Positions 8,677 through 18,251 are shown, counted from the first letter of the stretch. The stretch is DNA of 64,000 nt from Candidatus Nitrotoga sp. SPKER (GCA_003402285.1 QFXG01000012.1:1-64000); one strand, 5' to 3'. Numbers and translations are program-made. Notes: generated by a model not told the origin, from the sequence alone.

Positions 8677-9207
8677 CTAATCATTGCATCTCACCTCATC
8701 CTCATGACCACCTGCCCAATTCATCTGGTAGATTCCCTTTTCGACCAGTCGATGAAAGGTTGAATAAGGCCAATTCGCAACACATTTGACTAAGCCGTGC
8801 TTCACCGGGTTGATATGCACGTAATCCATATGCGCCCGATAATCTCGCTCATCCCGAATCAGATGTTCCCAATATCGCCGTTGCCATATTCCTCGTTCGC
8901 CGCGTTGGGCGCGCACGGCGGATATTCTTTCGGTTGATGGAATCGCCTTGGAGAAATTAATTTTGATCAATCGCCATCGCGTTGCGAAATCCGCATCACC
9001 TGGCGGCAATTCGATTACGCAATGCATGTGTTCGGGCAATACTACCCATCCATGAATGATAAAGGGGTGACGTCGCCGCACGGTTTTCACCGCTGCGCGC
9101 AAAAGGTCAATATGGCGAGTCAGCAGATTGTTATCCCGTCGTTGCAATAGATTGACGGTGAAGAAATAAGTGCCGCCTGGTTGCCAGGCGCGACGGTAAT
9201 CAGGCAT
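8677..9207 (-). CDS. REP-associated tyrosine transposase (RAYT, Y1_Tnp)
   Basis: The start giving [10 protein letters not shown] is used, with AAGGA 10 bases upstream; the earlier in-frame Met would place coding sequence inside the flanking repeat. The 176-aa protein carries the Y1 transposase motifs: His60-Met-His62 in PEHMHCV, which holds the metal, and the tyrosine Tyr129 in [12 protein letters not shown]. RAYTs are single-copy, host-adapted relatives of IS200/IS605 transposases that nick and move REP palindromes. REP-like hairpins and a 32-base direct repeat lie on both sides. All catalytic residues are present. Confidence 0.92.
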   Translation of the reverse strand: MPDYRRAWQPGGTYFFTVNLLQRRDNNLLTRHIDLLRAAVKTVRRRHPFIIHGWVVLPEHMHCVIELPPGDADFATRWRLIKINFSKAIPSTERISAVRAQRGERGIWQRRYWEHLIRDERDYRAHMDYVHINPVKHGLVKCVANWPYSTFHRLVEKGIYQMNWAGGHEDEVRCND

Positions 9208-9235
9208 GGTGGCAGTATCCTTGAGGAAATCATTC

Positions 9236-9267
9236 GGCGCAATGCGCTTCACTTATTGACGCCCTAC
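9236..9267 (+). repeat. Right direct repeat flanking the REP-associated transposase
   Basis: The second copy of the 32-base repeat at 8595-8626, differing at two adjacent positions. It lies just upstream of the transposase start and may also hold its promoter. Confidence 0.8.
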
Positions 9268-9307
9268 TTCACTACGGCTACCGTCCCGAGCAACTCATCA
9301 CCCAGTC

Positions 9308-9562
9308 TCAGTAGCGGAAAAGCAACTGAGCGATCATCAATGCATCACCCTCTATGCTATATACTATGCGATGCTCATCTGTAATTCGGCGTGACCAGAA
9401 CCCTGAAAGGGCATGCTTCAATTGTTCGGGCTTGCCGATTCCCGCGAAGGGCTCGCGCTGTGTCTCACGTATCAGCTTGTTGATTCGCTCGACCATGCGC
9501 TTGTCTTGCTTCTGCCAATATAGATAGTCTTCCCATGCATCATCAGCGAAGATCAGTTTCAC
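9308..9562 (-). CDS. yoeB: YoeB/Txe-family mRNA interferase toxin
   Basis: An 84-aa RelE-fold ribosome-dependent ribonuclease, the same length as E. coli YoeB. Glu46 (KPEQLKH), Arg65 (DEHRIVY) and Tyr84 align with catalytic E. coli positions. Residue 83, a catalytic His in E. coli, is Arg here (LLFRY end), so activity may be altered. Its ATG overlaps the antitoxin stop by four bases, so translation is coupled. Expected role: free toxin cleaves mRNA in the ribosomal A site; bound by YefM it is silent. Confidence 0.92.
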   Translation of the reverse strand: MKLIFADDAWEDYLYWQKQDKRMVERINKLIRETQREPFAGIGKPEQLKHALSGFWSRRITDEHRIVYSIEGDALMIAQLLFRY

Positions 9563-9810
9563 TTCACCAACTGCCGTTCAACACCTTTACCGTCATTCAA
9601 TTGTGCGATGGCACCGAGAAGACGCCTGGCCTTGGCGGGGGTGCGCAAGAGGTAGGCGGTTTCCTCCAGCGATTTGTAGTCTTCGAGCGAGAGCATCACG
9701 ACGGATTGTTCTCCATTGCGGGTAATGATCAAGGGTTCGTGATCGTCGCAAACGCGATCCATGGCACTCGCGAGATTTGCGCGAACGGTGGTATAGGTAA
9801 TCGCATCCAT
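9559..9810 (-). CDS. yefM: YefM/Phd-family antitoxin
   Basis: An 83-aa antitoxin. The N-terminal half (MDAITYTTVRANLASAMDRV, then EPLIITRNGE and VVMLSLEDYKSL) is the Phd/YefM DNA-binding dimer domain. The C-terminal tail (about 55-83) would wrap and inhibit the YoeB toxin. It is the first gene of a two-gene operon and normally represses it. A matching palindromic operator lies upstream. Confidence 0.93.
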   Translation of the reverse strand: MDAITYTTVRANLASAMDRVCDDHEPLIITRNGEQSVVMLSLEDYKSLEETAYLLRTPAKARRLLGAIAQLNDGKGVERQLVK

Positions 9811-9826
9811 AACTAGCCTCCAAATA

Positions 9827-9844
9827 TGTACGTTTTACTGTACA
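9827..9844. promoter_or_regulatory. Palindromic operator for the yefM-yoeB operon
   Basis: TGTAC, 8 bases, GTACA, located 17-34 bases before the yefM start. This matches the TTGTACA-type half sites bound by YefM proteins, so autoregulation is likely. Confidence 0.7.
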
Positions 9845-10213
9845 GTTTTGACGGTGGCTTGTCTAGCACGCTGGTGCGGATGTGCCGATAAGTTTCGTAG
9901 GCCGAGTTAGCGTAGCGTAACTCGACGATTTGCTGGAACGCACCACTAGTTTTTAGTTCAGTAGGAGGCGTGGGCAAGTCTTTGTGCCCACGCGGGCAGC
10001 GGCACGTTCTAGATGCCCGTGTTTAATCGAATTGAAATGAATGTAATCGACAGGGCGGGGAAAATAATTGCATCACAAATTTACTGTTCACAGAATTGCT
10101 GTTAACAGTTAGTCGATTTGCAATGTTTGAGAATCCACCCGGGCACAAAACCGTGCCCATCTTACATAGCTGAATGCGTTGGAGACGGTGTGAGTAAATC
10201 GGACGGGCGGAGT
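9845..10213. repeat. Intergenic stretch with three REP-like palindromes
   Basis: No gene is seen. It holds three palindromes: 9903-9924 with 7-bp arms (CGAGTTA/TAACTCG) and a GTAGG-type head; 9969-9976 pairing with 9985-9992 (CGTGGGCA/TGCCCACG); and 10141-10146 pairing with 10153-10158 (GGGCAC/GTGCCC). The first has the REP style of the elements beside the transposase 700 bases away. Confidence 0.6.
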
Positions 10214-10495
10214 TCAGTCGCCGTCTTCAAACTCACTCGCCAGTAGATACTTGAGCGTAAATGTATCGTAGTCGAAATCTCTATCGTCCGCGACCGCCGT
10301 TAAAACCAGGGGTGCAAGGTGCTTTCGTTCCTCGGCGGTCTCGAAGTCTGAGAAGTTGGCCGCCGCCGCCGCCGCGTACATTTCATCCATCAGCCGCCTT
10401 GCCCGCGCATCATGGTTCTCGAGGTCGGGATTAGCGCCTGGAAGGATGTTATTCTCGATCCAGGTCTCAGCCCAATTTTGGAAGCGCTTACTCAT
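10214..10495 (-). CDS. Small acidic hypothetical protein, DUF768-like
   Basis: The start MSKRFQNWAE is chosen because AGGTGG sits 6 bases upstream; the frame extends 20 codons further without a site. The 93-aa product is acidic and helical. Its N-terminus (FQNWAETWIENNI) resembles the short DUF768-type proteins known mainly from rhizobia. Function is unknown. It stands alone at the edge of the accessory island. Confidence 0.6.
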   Translation of the reverse strand: MSKRFQNWAETWIENNILPGANPDLENHDARARRLMDEMYAAAAAANFSDFETAEERKHLAPLVLTAVADDRDFDYDTFTLKYLLASEFEDGD

Positions 10496-10828
10496 AATTG
10501 TCCACCTATCTCTTGCATTGTATTCGGAACCGCTTTCTCGAGTCATTGTGTCCACTCGATATTCGATTTAATAAAGAAAAGTTTACTACATCGAATTAGA
10601 TGCTTCAATAGCGCGGTAGATTGGGTTGAAGGACATGAGGCTCAACATTTAATCGCTCATCAACATTAACATCACCATCTCGCAATATCTTTGTGAAAAT
10701 CGGCCATCAAGCATTCTTTCGTGCTGAATTTATAGCTGCTTTCTTTCGTGCCAAAATGCAGGTGGTCACGCTTTCTAACTTAGTTGTCATAGAGCATCAC
10801 GGTGAATGCACCATTAGTTCTCAACCTG
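10496..10828. other. Gene-free stretch between the DUF768-like gene and ygjP-like gene
   Basis: No supported gene. The only structure noticed is an 11-base direct repeat, TTCTTTCGTGC, at 10714-10724 and 10741-10751. Confidence 0.5.
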
Positions 10829-11572
10829 CTAAGACGGCGAAATCTGCCACTGTTTTAATTCACGGCGTCGCTTGGCATAATCGGGGCAGGCAATTTCGAC
10901 CACTTGCCAGAATGCAGCAGAGTGGTTCATCTCGATAAGGTGGGCGAGTTCATGTACTACGACGTAATCAATCAAATGCAGCGGCATTTTGATGAGTTGC
11001 CAATTGAGGCGCACATCGCCTCGTGTGGTGCAGCTACCCCATTGCGTGCGCGCGGAAGAAAGCTTAACCGCACGTGGTGCTACGTTCATCAGGGGGGCAT
11101 AATGTGCTACGCATTCTTTGAACAGGTTTTTCGCTTCGCGTTGATACCACAGTATTACAACCTGCTCTATTAATGCTTGGTTAGTATCGTCTGTGACATG
11201 CACGAACAATTGCCCACCGTGTAGCAGCGGTGGCGTAGCAAACAAGCTGACGACTACACGAAGGGTAATCACCTCACCTATGAAGAAGAGGGATTGTCCA
11301 TCTTGCCATTGTGGTGAGATGGGTTTTTTTGCTTGCCAATTTTCAAGTTTTTTTACCACCCAATGTGCTTTGTCCTGCAACACATCGTGCAGCCATTTCT
11401 CCGAAGCGCGCAGTGGCATGTTTACTGTCAACCCATGATTGTCGATGCGCAGGCCTATGCTACGGCGTCGACTAGACCGTTTAAGGGTATAAGTAACCTG
11501 GGTGCCAATCAGATCGACAGTGCGCTGTTCGATGGCCAACGGGGTAATAAGTCGGCGTAGTTTTTCAAGCAT
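10829..11572 (-). CDS. YgjP/SprT-like zinc metalloprotease (DUF45 family)
   Basis: The start at 11572 overlaps the plsC stop as ATGA, giving 247 aa. The C-terminal zincin site is VVHELAHLIEMNHSAAFW: HExxH plus a third His seven residues later. An upstream strand-rich part contains RRSIGLRID and the block ARTQWGSCT, both characteristic of this family. Cytoplasmic peptidase-like protein of unclear substrate. It is the last gene of the glyQ-glyS-gmhB-plsC run. Confidence 0.9.
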   Translation of the reverse strand: MLEKLRRLITPLAIEQRTVDLIGTQVTYTLKRSSRRRSIGLRIDNHGLTVNMPLRASEKWLHDVLQDKAHWVVKKLENWQAKKPISPQWQDGQSLFFIGEVITLRVVVSLFATPPLLHGGQLFVHVTDDTNQALIEQVVILWYQREAKNLFKECVAHYAPLMNVAPRAVKLSSARTQWGSCTTRGDVRLNWQLIKMPLHLIDYVVVHELAHLIEMNHSAAFWQVVEIACPDYAKRRRELKQWQISPS

Positions 11573-12276
11573 CAGGGCAACCGTGTAACCTCGGTTTCGA
11601 TCCATTCTTCCACGCGTTGATTGATTTCTTCGGCCTTGAGACCGGCAGGATCAATTGGAGCACCGATACTCATGGTGATAACGCCTGGATATTTGAAGAA
11701 AGATTCTCGACCCCACAATTTTCCTGCATTGTGTGCCACAGGCACTATCGGTACGCCACTGGATGCACCGAGAAGAGCACCGCCGATCTTGTATTTGCCG
11801 CGTTGACCAAAAGGAATGCGTGTTCCTTCAGGAAAAATAACCACACAGAAGCCTAGCGCCAGTCGTTCTTTACCCTGACGCAGCAATTGCTTGATTGCTT
11901 CGCGGCCTTCGCTACGTTTAATGGCCACGGGACTGGTCATCGCCAGACCCCAACCGAAAAAAGGAAGCCACAACAATTCACGTTTGATCACCCATACTTG
12001 CGGCGGAAATACTTTTTGTAGTGCGATGGTTTCCCATGCTGATTGATGCTTGCACAGTACAAGACAGGGTGTATTCGGGATGTTATCGGCACCGCGCACT
12101 TCCATGCGGATGTCGCATACCACGCGCAACAACCATAGCATGGTAAGCGCCCAGCCCGAGATGATGCGATAGCGTGTAATAGGATGAAACGGAAAGGTGA
12201 GTATGGCAATGAGCGTAAACAGCGGCGTAATGACGATTTGCAACAGCAGAAAAATCAGCGAGCGTATGAATACCAT
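11572..12276 (-). CDS. plsC: 1-acyl-sn-glycerol-3-phosphate acyltransferase
   Basis: A 234-aa inner-membrane enzyme adding the second acyl chain to lysophosphatidic acid to make phosphatidic acid. A hydrophobic N-terminus (about 1-50, two membrane segments) leads to the acyltransferase motifs: KHQSAWE in place of NHxxxxD (Glu for the usual Asp, as in many PlsC proteins) and FPEGTR. It is followed directly by the ygjP-like gene with a four-base overlap and preceded by gmhB. Confidence 0.93.
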   Translation of the reverse strand: MVFIRSLIFLLLQIVITPLFTLIAILTFPFHPITRYRIISGWALTMLWLLRVVCDIRMEVRGADNIPNTPCLVLCKHQSAWETIALQKVFPPQVWVIKRELLWLPFFGWGLAMTSPVAIKRSEGREAIKQLLRQGKERLALGFCVVIFPEGTRIPFGQRGKYKIGGALLGASSGVPIVPVAHNAGKLWGRESFFKYPGVITMSIGAPIDPAGLKAEEINQRVEEWIETEVTRLP

Positions 12277-12349
12277 ATCAGGGAAATTTTAAAAGTTCGT
12301 CATTTCCGTGCAGGCGGGAATGGAAAATTCAATTTTTGTTTAGAGTTCA

Positions 12350-12880
12350 TTAGATGAGGGTGGGAACGACTGCTGCCAGATCACGATAAATCAGCGTGCC
12401 TTCTGGCAGGTTGCCCTTAGCTTGGGTCTTCGTCCCCTTGCCGGTCAGTACCAGTATCGGCTGCGCGCCCACTTTGGCGGCCGCTTCCAGATCGCGTAAC
12501 GCGTCGCCTACCATCGGCACCCCCTTCAGGCTCACGTTATAGCGCAGCGCAATTGCTTCCAGCATACCGGTTTTAGGTTTGCGGCAAGCGCAGTTGGTTT
12601 CCGCTGCATGGGGACAATAAAATATTGCATCAATTCGCCCGGCGGCTTGCGCCACCGTCTTGTGCATCTTATTGTGTATGGTATTCAGTGTAAGCATATC
12701 GAACAGACCGCGTCCTATACCAGATTGATTGGTCGCCACCACTACGCGATAGTCCGCCTGTACCAGGCGAGCGATTGCTTCAAGACTGCCGGGTAGCGGC
12801 CTCCATTCATTCGGGTGTTTGATGAATTGAGTGGAGCCATAATTAATGACACCGTCGCGGTCAAGGATGATGAGCTTCAT
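12350..12880 (-). CDS. gmhB: D-glycero-beta-D-manno-heptose-1,7-bisphosphate 7-phosphatase
   Basis: A 176-aa HAD-superfamily phosphatase. It starts MKLIILDRDGVIN, with the nucleophile and acid aspartates in DRDG; an ATG four codons earlier is less typical. ATNQSG gives motif II, and the cysteine/histidine group CPHAAETNCACRKP forms the structural zinc site that distinguishes GmhB. It makes heptose precursors for lipopolysaccharide core. Located between glyS and plsC, as in many betaproteobacteria. Confidence 0.93.
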   Translation of the reverse strand: MKLIILDRDGVINYGSTQFIKHPNEWRPLPGSLEAIARLVQADYRVVVATNQSGIGRGLFDMLTLNTIHNKMHKTVAQAAGRIDAIFYCPHAAETNCACRKPKTGMLEAIALRYNVSLKGVPMVGDALRDLEAAAKVGAQPILVLTGKGTKTQAKGNLPEGTLIYRDLAAVVPTLI

Positions 12881-12894
12881 TGCCAGCCCCATTT

Positions 12895-15006
12895 TCAGGT
12901 TGCCAGTTTGGAGATATCAGCGACCTGATTCATCAGGTCACCCAGTCGTTTCAGCAAGGCCAAACGATTATTTCGCACAGCAGGGTCTTCTGCCATTACC
13001 ATCACTTTGTCGAAGAACTCATCGACTGCTGTGCGCGCCGAAGCCAGCAAAATCAGTACAGAGTTGTAATCCTGTTTTTGCATTCCGGCTTCCACCTGTG
13101 GTGTGAGGCTTTGCACTACTTCATATAGATTCTGCTCCGCATCTTCCTGTAAAAGTTCAGGCTGAATGGTGGTTTTTATCGTGGCGGTTTTTTTCAGAAT
13201 ATTCTGAATACGCTTGTTGGCGGCTGCCAATGCTTCTGCTTCGGGTAGCGTACCGAAAACACACACCGCTTCCAAGCGGGGCATTACAAGATCCAACCGC
13301 GTCGGGTTTTGACACACAACCGCTTCAATTACTTTGGAAGAAGAAACGCGCTCGCGTAAATAACCGCGCAGTCGCTCGAGCATGAAGCCATGCACATCGG
13401 CCACCACGCTGTCCCAAGCGAAGTCCTTTAAAAATAGTGACAATATCCCAGTCGACGAATGAGTTTGGTTGATGAACCCATCTTTACATAATTTCAAAAG
13501 CGTATCCAAGGGTAAATTCAGTGGGGTTTCGATTAGAATGCGCAACACTCCTAGCGCATGGCGTCGTAATCCAAACGGATCTTTGTCTCCAGTGGGGATT
13601 AGACCGATGCCGTAAATGCCAACCAGTGTATCGAGCTTGTCAGCCAGAGCCACTGCACATGCTATTGCGCCCTGCGGCAGAGAGTCACCGGCAAAACGCG
13701 GATGGTAGTGCGCCGCGATTGCATCTGCCACTACCGGGTTCTCGCTGTCGTGTAGCGCATAGTAGCGCCCCATAATGCCTTGCAGCTCCGGAAATTCGCC
13801 GACCATATCGGTGGTCAAATCGGCCTTGGCTAGACGTGCCGCCAGTTCAGCTACCGATTTTTCAGCATTAAGTTGATGCGCGATCGCACCGGCCAAGGTG
13901 GTTATGCGCTCGACGCGCTGCAATTGTGTGCCTAGTTTGTTGTGATAGACCACATTGCCCAGCTTGGCGACGCGTGATTCCAGCGTCTGTTTTCGATCCT
14001 GGTTGAAAAAGAAGCGCGCATCGGCCAGACGCGGACGCACCACGCGTTGATTGCCACCGATAATATGCTTAGGATTGTCCACCTGCATATTGGAAACAAT
14101 CAGAAATTTATTGAGAAGCTTGCCATTGTTATTCAATAACGGAAAATACTTTTGGTTCTGCTGCATGGTGAGTATCAGGCATTCCTGTGGCACTTCAAGG
14201 TATTCCTCCTCGAATTCGCCAACATAAATTGCCGACCATTCCACCAGCGCCGTGACTTCATCCAGCAGGCTATCGGATGGATTAATACGCGCATTGAGTG
14301 CGTGCGCTTTGGCTTTGATATATTCATCAATTCGGGTGCGGCGTTTTTCAAAAGAGGCGATAACCTTGCCGTTAGTCATGGTCTCTTCATAGCTATCTGC
14401 GGATACAACCTGCATCGCACCTGTATGCAGAAAGCGATGTCCGCTCGTTAACCGGTCACTCTGTAGTCCCAATACTTCGCCGGGCACGATGCGATCCCCA
14501 TGCAGCATAATCAAACCATGTACGGGACGGACAAACTGGTGATCGGAATCGCCCCAGCGCATCAGTTTGGGGACGGGCAGCTTTTTCAAAGCTTGAGTGA
14601 TGATGTTGGCCAAATATACGTCAAGCGGCTGGCCTTTTTTCTCTAGCCGTGCAACAAAATATTCTGTTTTGTTGTCATTGCTACGCTGCAATTGTTCAAA
14701 CGTCACGCCTGCACCGCGCATGAAACCTTCCAGTGCTTTGCTGGGTTTTCCTTCGATATCCACTCCGGCAGCTACTGCGGGGCCTTTACGTTCTATCACA
14801 CGATCAGCTTGCTGTGATGCTACATTAGTAATGGTCAGGGCCAACCGACGCGGAGTAGCGAAAGGCGTGCATAGGCTATCTTCGCCCGTCAGCTCTTGCT
14901 CGCGCAGCGCAGTCAATACTTCGTTGGCAAAAACAGTGGAAAGACGTTCCAGCGCTTTGGGCGGTAGCTCTTCGGTAAGCAGCTCGACCAATAAAGTCCG
15001 TTTCAT
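12895..15006 (-). CDS. glyS: Glycyl-tRNA synthetase beta subunit
   Basis: A 703-aa protein starting [19 protein letters not shown], the conserved N-terminus of bacterial GlyS. Its ATG overlaps the glyQ stop as TAATG. It contains the HD-like block with DKLDTLVGIYGIG and the C-terminal anticodon-binding part. With GlyQ it forms the heterotetramer charging tRNA-Gly. The ORF could begin eight codons earlier, but the coupled start is favoured. Confidence 0.96.
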   Translation of the reverse strand: MKRTLLVELLTEELPPKALERLSTVFANEVLTALREQELTGEDSLCTPFATPRRLALTITNVASQQADRVIERKGPAVAAGVDIEGKPSKALEGFMRGAGVTFEQLQRSNDNKTEYFVARLEKKGQPLDVYLANIITQALKKLPVPKLMRWGDSDHQFVRPVHGLIMLHGDRIVPGEVLGLQSDRLTSGHRFLHTGAMQVVSADSYEETMTNGKVIASFEKRRTRIDEYIKAKAHALNARINPSDSLLDEVTALVEWSAIYVGEFEEEYLEVPQECLILTMQQNQKYFPLLNNNGKLLNKFLIVSNMQVDNPKHIIGGNQRVVRPRLADARFFFNQDRKQTLESRVAKLGNVVYHNKLGTQLQRVERITTLAGAIAHQLNAEKSVAELAARLAKADLTTDMVGEFPELQGIMGRYYALHDSENPVVADAIAAHYHPRFAGDSLPQGAIACAVALADKLDTLVGIYGIGLIPTGDKDPFGLRRHALGVLRILIETPLNLPLDTLLKLCKDGFINQTHSSTGILSLFLKDFAWDSVVADVHGFMLERLRGYLRERVSSSKVIEAVVCQNPTRLDLVMPRLEAVCVFGTLPEAEALAAANKRIQNILKKTATIKTTIQPELLQEDAEQNLYEVVQSLTPQVEAGMQKQDYNSVLILLASARTAVDEFFDKVMVMAEDPAVRNNRLALLKRLGDLMNQVADISKLAT

Positions 15007-15902
15007 TATTGTGCCTCCCCGGTCTTGCACATCGGGAAGTCAAGTGCCTCGCGCGAGTCGTAATATGCCTGTGCCACCAACCTGGACAAGGTTCGCACGC
15101 GACCTATGTAAGCAGCGCGTTCGGTCACCGAAATAGCACCCCGCGCATCCAGCATGTTGAAACTATGTGAGCACTTCATTACCATCTCGTAACCGGGCAA
15201 TACCAGTTCGGCAGCGATCAGGCGCTTGGCTTCTGCTTCATATTCTTCGAAGTGCCGGAATAGCATCTCGACGTTAGCGTGTTCGAAGTTGTATTTGGAT
15301 TGTTCCACCTCGTTCTGGTGGTACACATCGCCGTAAGTCACGATGCTGTCGTCATTCTTGGCCCATACCAGGTCATATACATTCTCCACGTCCTGCAAAT
15401 ACATTGCTAGACGCTCCAGTCCATAAGTAATTTCGCCCAGTACTGGGCGGCAGGGCAGCGAGCCCACTTCCTGAAAATAGGTGAACTGCGTTACCTCCAT
15501 GCCATCCAGCCACACTTCCCAGCCTAAACCCCATGCGCCCAGCGTAGGCGATTCCCAATCGTCTTCCACAAAACGGATATCGTGCTCACCGGTATTAATG
15601 CCCAGCGCGCGCAGGCTGTCGAGATAGAGTTCCTGGATGTTGGCGGGCGAAGGTTTGAGCACAACCTGATATTGGTAGTAATGCTGTAAGCGGTTCGGAT
15701 TTTCGCCATAGCGCCCATCTTTGGGGCGACGTGAAGGCTGCACATAAGCAGCGCGCCAAGGCTCTGGGCCGATGGCACGTAAAAAAGTGGCGGTGTGAAA
15801 AGTGCCTGCGCCCATTTCGATATCATAGGGTTGCAACAGAGCGCAACCTTGCTTGTCCCAGAATTGTTGTAGCGTCAGGATGATTTGCTGAAATGTGAGC
15901 AT
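15006..15902 (-). CDS. glyQ: Glycyl-tRNA synthetase alpha subunit
   Basis: A 298-aa class II aminoacyl-tRNA synthetase catalytic subunit that activates glycine with ATP. Conserved blocks include [48 protein letters not shown] and [20 protein letters not shown]. Full length. First gene of the glyQ-glyS-gmhB-plsC-ygjP run, read leftwards, with 267 bases upstream before mtkB. Confidence 0.97.
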   Translation of the reverse strand: MLTFQQIILTLQQFWDKQGCALLQPYDIEMGAGTFHTATFLRAIGPEPWRAAYVQPSRRPKDGRYGENPNRLQHYYQYQVVLKPSPANIQELYLDSLRALGINTGEHDIRFVEDDWESPTLGAWGLGWEVWLDGMEVTQFTYFQEVGSLPCRPVLGEITYGLERLAMYLQDVENVYDLVWAKNDDSIVTYGDVYHQNEVEQSKYNFEHANVEMLFRHFEEYEAEAKRLIAAELVLPGYEMVMKCSHSFNMLDARGAISVTERAAYIGRVRTLSRLVAQAYYDSREALDFPMCKTGEAQ

Positions 15903-16092
15903 GTGACAAAACCGGCGTGATTTGTAAAAGACTCTATTTTATTCCAATTTCAATTCGATAGTGGAACAAGGCGGGGATAAACGGACAATGCAGAAAACAT
16001 TGTTCATTTTTAGGAAGGTCAATATTGGCTAGCCAAGTGATGCCCGTGCCGGAACCCGGCCATTCAAAATTAGGTCGGCTTCAACCCACTGG

Positions 16093-16145
16093 ATTCCCAC
16101 CTGTTCGAACATAGGCCAAATTTCGGTTGGTCGAAAGGTGGGAAT
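16093..16145. repeat. Long imperfect hairpin after mtkB
   Basis: ATTCCCACCT at 16093-16102 pairs with AGGTGGGAAT at 16136-16145. The stem continues past one bulge into TTCGA/TCGA, with a smaller CCAA/TTGG stem inside the loop. It begins 25 bases after the mtkB stop. No U-run follows on the minus strand, so it looks more like a REP-type or mRNA-end stabilising element than a simple intrinsic terminator. Confidence 0.6.
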
Positions 16146-16169
16146 AACAGCATTTTAGAGGTTATTGAA

Positions 16170-17042
16170 TTACGACTTTATAGCCCGTAATACTGTAGCG
16201 CCTATGTCCGCTGGATTACGTACAACGAACATACCCAGTGCTTCCATCGCATCAATTTTAGCGGTTGCGGTATCGGATTCGCTGCTGATAATAGCACCCG
16301 CATGGCCCATACGACGCCCAGGGGGAGCCGATAAACCGGCGACATAGCCAATGAGGGGTTTACGCATATTTTTCTTTGCCCAGCGAGCCGCATCTACTTC
16401 CTGTGGACCGCCGATTTCACCAATCATTAGTACCGCATCAGTCTCGGGATCATCTTCAAATGCCTTTAACACAGTTGCGAAGTCAGTTCCATTGACTGGG
16501 TCGCCACCGATACCGATAGAGGATGATTGGCCAAGGCCAAGTTCGCTCATCTGGGCGACAGCCTCATAGTTTAGTGTGCCGGAGCGTGAAACAATTCCGA
16601 TTCTTCCCGGACTATAGATATGGGAAGGCATGATGCCAACCTTGCCCACGCCTGGTGTAATGATGCCGGGTGTATTTGGGCCGATGATAATCGAGTTGGT
16701 ACCCAGCCGGTAGCGTTCCACCCGCACCATATCCTGAACAGGTATGCCATCCGCGATGACAACAATCGTTTTGATCCCCGCATCGATTGCTTCCATGATC
16801 GCATCGGCGGCGAAGGGAGGAGGGGCGAAAATACCAGAAACATCTGCACCTGTTGCTTGCACTGCTTCTTCAACGGTATCAAACACAGGTAAATTCAAGT
16901 GTTGTGTTCCGCCTTTGCCTGGCGTTACACCCCCGACCACATTGGTGCCAATTTTCATCGCTTCTTCGGCGTGAAAGGTGGCGTGTTGCCCGGTAAATCC
17001 TTGAAAGATTACGCGCGAATCTTTATTTAATAACACACTCAT
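16170..17042 (-). CDS. mtkB: Malate-CoA ligase (malate thiokinase) alpha subunit
   Basis: A 290-aa CoA-binding subunit of the succinyl-CoA synthetase family. The N-terminus [19 protein letters not shown] and [17 protein letters not shown] binds Co[11 protein letters not shown] carries the phospho-histidine. The context decides between malate and succinate: the gene follows mtkA with a four-base overlap and mcl just before it, the serine-cycle style set. With MtkA it makes malyl-CoA from malate, CoA and ATP, or runs in reverse to recover malate and ATP. Activity on succinate cannot be excluded from sequence alone. Confidence 0.88.
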   Translation of the reverse strand: MSVLLNKDSRVIFQGFTGQHATFHAEEAMKIGTNVVGGVTPGKGGTQHLNLPVFDTVEEAVQATGADVSGIFAPPPFAADAIMEAIDAGIKTIVVIADGIPVQDMVRVERYRLGTNSIIIGPNTPGIITPGVGKVGIMPSHIYSPGRIGIVSRSGTLNYEAVAQMSELGLGQSSSIGIGGDPVNGTDFATVLKAFEDDPETDAVLMIGEIGGPQEVDAARWAKKNMRKPLIGYVAGLSAPPGRRMGHAGAIISSESDTATAKIDAMEALGMFVVRNPADIGATVLRAIKS

Positions 17043-18241
17043 GAGTGTTCCTTTTTTAGCGGTACCACTTTTTGTACAATATTGTTTACTTCAGTTACCG
17101 CTTTTGCGGCAGCATCAGTGAGATTGCTGGCGATAATAAATGGGAATTTGGAGGCGTTGAGAATAGCGCGTCCTTCTTCAACATTCGTACCTGCCAACCT
17201 TACGATGATCGGCATTTTGATATTCTGGTCACGCATGGCTTGAATAATTCCGGTGGCGATCCAGTCACAGCGATTGATCCCGGCAAAAATATTAATGAGG
17301 ATAATTTTAACGGCGGGATCCTGCAGCACGATGCGGAAAGCATTAGCGACTTTTTCCGGTGTGGCTCCCCCCCCCACATCCAGGAAATTAGCCGGTCTTC
17401 CGCCTTGCAACGTAATCGCATCCATGGTTGCCATGGCCAGGCCAGCACCATTGACGATGCAGCCAACATCACCGTCCAGTGCAATGTAATTCAAGCCATG
17501 TCCAGTCGCCTCAACCTCTTTTGGATCCTCTTCGTCAAAATCCCGGAGTTCGGAAATGGTCGGTCTGCGGTACAGTGCATTGTCATCAAAAGACATTTTT
17601 GCATCCAGTGCCAACAGCTGGTCATTGTCCACAATAGCCAGCGGATTGATTTCAGCCATGCTGGCATCATTGTCTCGCATACAGCGATAAAGACCCTTCA
17701 TAACCTTCACCGCTTGCGGCAATAATGCGCCTTTCAGGCCGACCTTATAGGCAACCTTGCGGCATTGAAAATCGAGCAGGCCTACTGCTGGATCAATGAC
17801 TTCCCGGATGATTCGTTCCGGTGTTTCCTTCGCAACTACCTCTATTTCCACTCCGCCTTCAGCGGAGGCAACCAAAGTAATTCGCCGCGTAGCACGATCG
17901 ATAATCAGCCCAACGTAATACTCGCGCACAATATTGCTTGCTTGTTCAACAAGGACACGACGAACAAGCCTGCCTTCAGCGCCCGTTTGATGCGTCACCA
18001 GAAGGCTGCCAAGTATTTCATCGGCGATGACTTTTACTTCATCAATGCTATTGCCTACCCGGACACCCCCCGCTTTGCCACGGCCTCCGGAGTGAATCTG
18101 GGCCTTAACAACCCAACGTGCGCCGCCTATTTCTTCAGCAACAGTGGCTGCTTGGGCGTCAGTGTGAACGACGCGCCCTGGTGGGACGGGAACGCCATAA
18201 TGTTTAAGCAAATCTTTAGTTTGATATTCATGAATATTCAT
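17039..18241 (-). CDS. mtkA: Malate-CoA ligase (malate thiokinase) beta subunit
   Basis: A 400-aa ATP-grasp subunit starting MNIHEYQTKDLLKHYGVPVP. It carries the nucleotide-binding WVVKAQIHSGGRGKAGGV, the metal-binding region AEINPLAI, and the glycine-rich LDVGGGATPEKV and NIFAGINRCD that contact the alpha subunit. It pairs with the overlapping mtkB. It begins 10 bases after the malyl-CoA lyase stop, so all three are one operon. Confidence 0.9.
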   Translation of the reverse strand: MNIHEYQTKDLLKHYGVPVPPGRVVHTDAQAATVAEEIGGARWVVKAQIHSGGRGKAGGVRVGNSIDEVKVIADEILGSLLVTHQTGAEGRLVRRVLVEQASNIVREYYVGLIIDRATRRITLVASAEGGVEIEVVAKETPERIIREVIDPAVGLLDFQCRKVAYKVGLKGALLPQAVKVMKGLYRCMRDNDASMAEINPLAIVDNDQLLALDAKMSFDDNALYRRPTISELRDFDEEDPKEVEATGHGLNYIALDGDVGCIVNGAGLAMATMDAITLQGGRPANFLDVGGGATPEKVANAFRIVLQDPAVKIILINIFAGINRCDWIATGIIQAMRDQNIKMPIIVRLAGTNVEEGRAILNASKFPFIIASNLTDAAAKAVTEVNNIVQKVVPLKKEHS

Positions 18242-18251
18242 AGCACATTAC

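Noticed and set aside
16170-18241. Calling these genes sucC-sucD
   Set aside because: The malyl-CoA lyase gene directly upstream, plus glycolate and glyoxylate genes alongside, favour malate thiokinase. No other TCA-cycle genes are adjacent. Residual doubt is noted in the entries.
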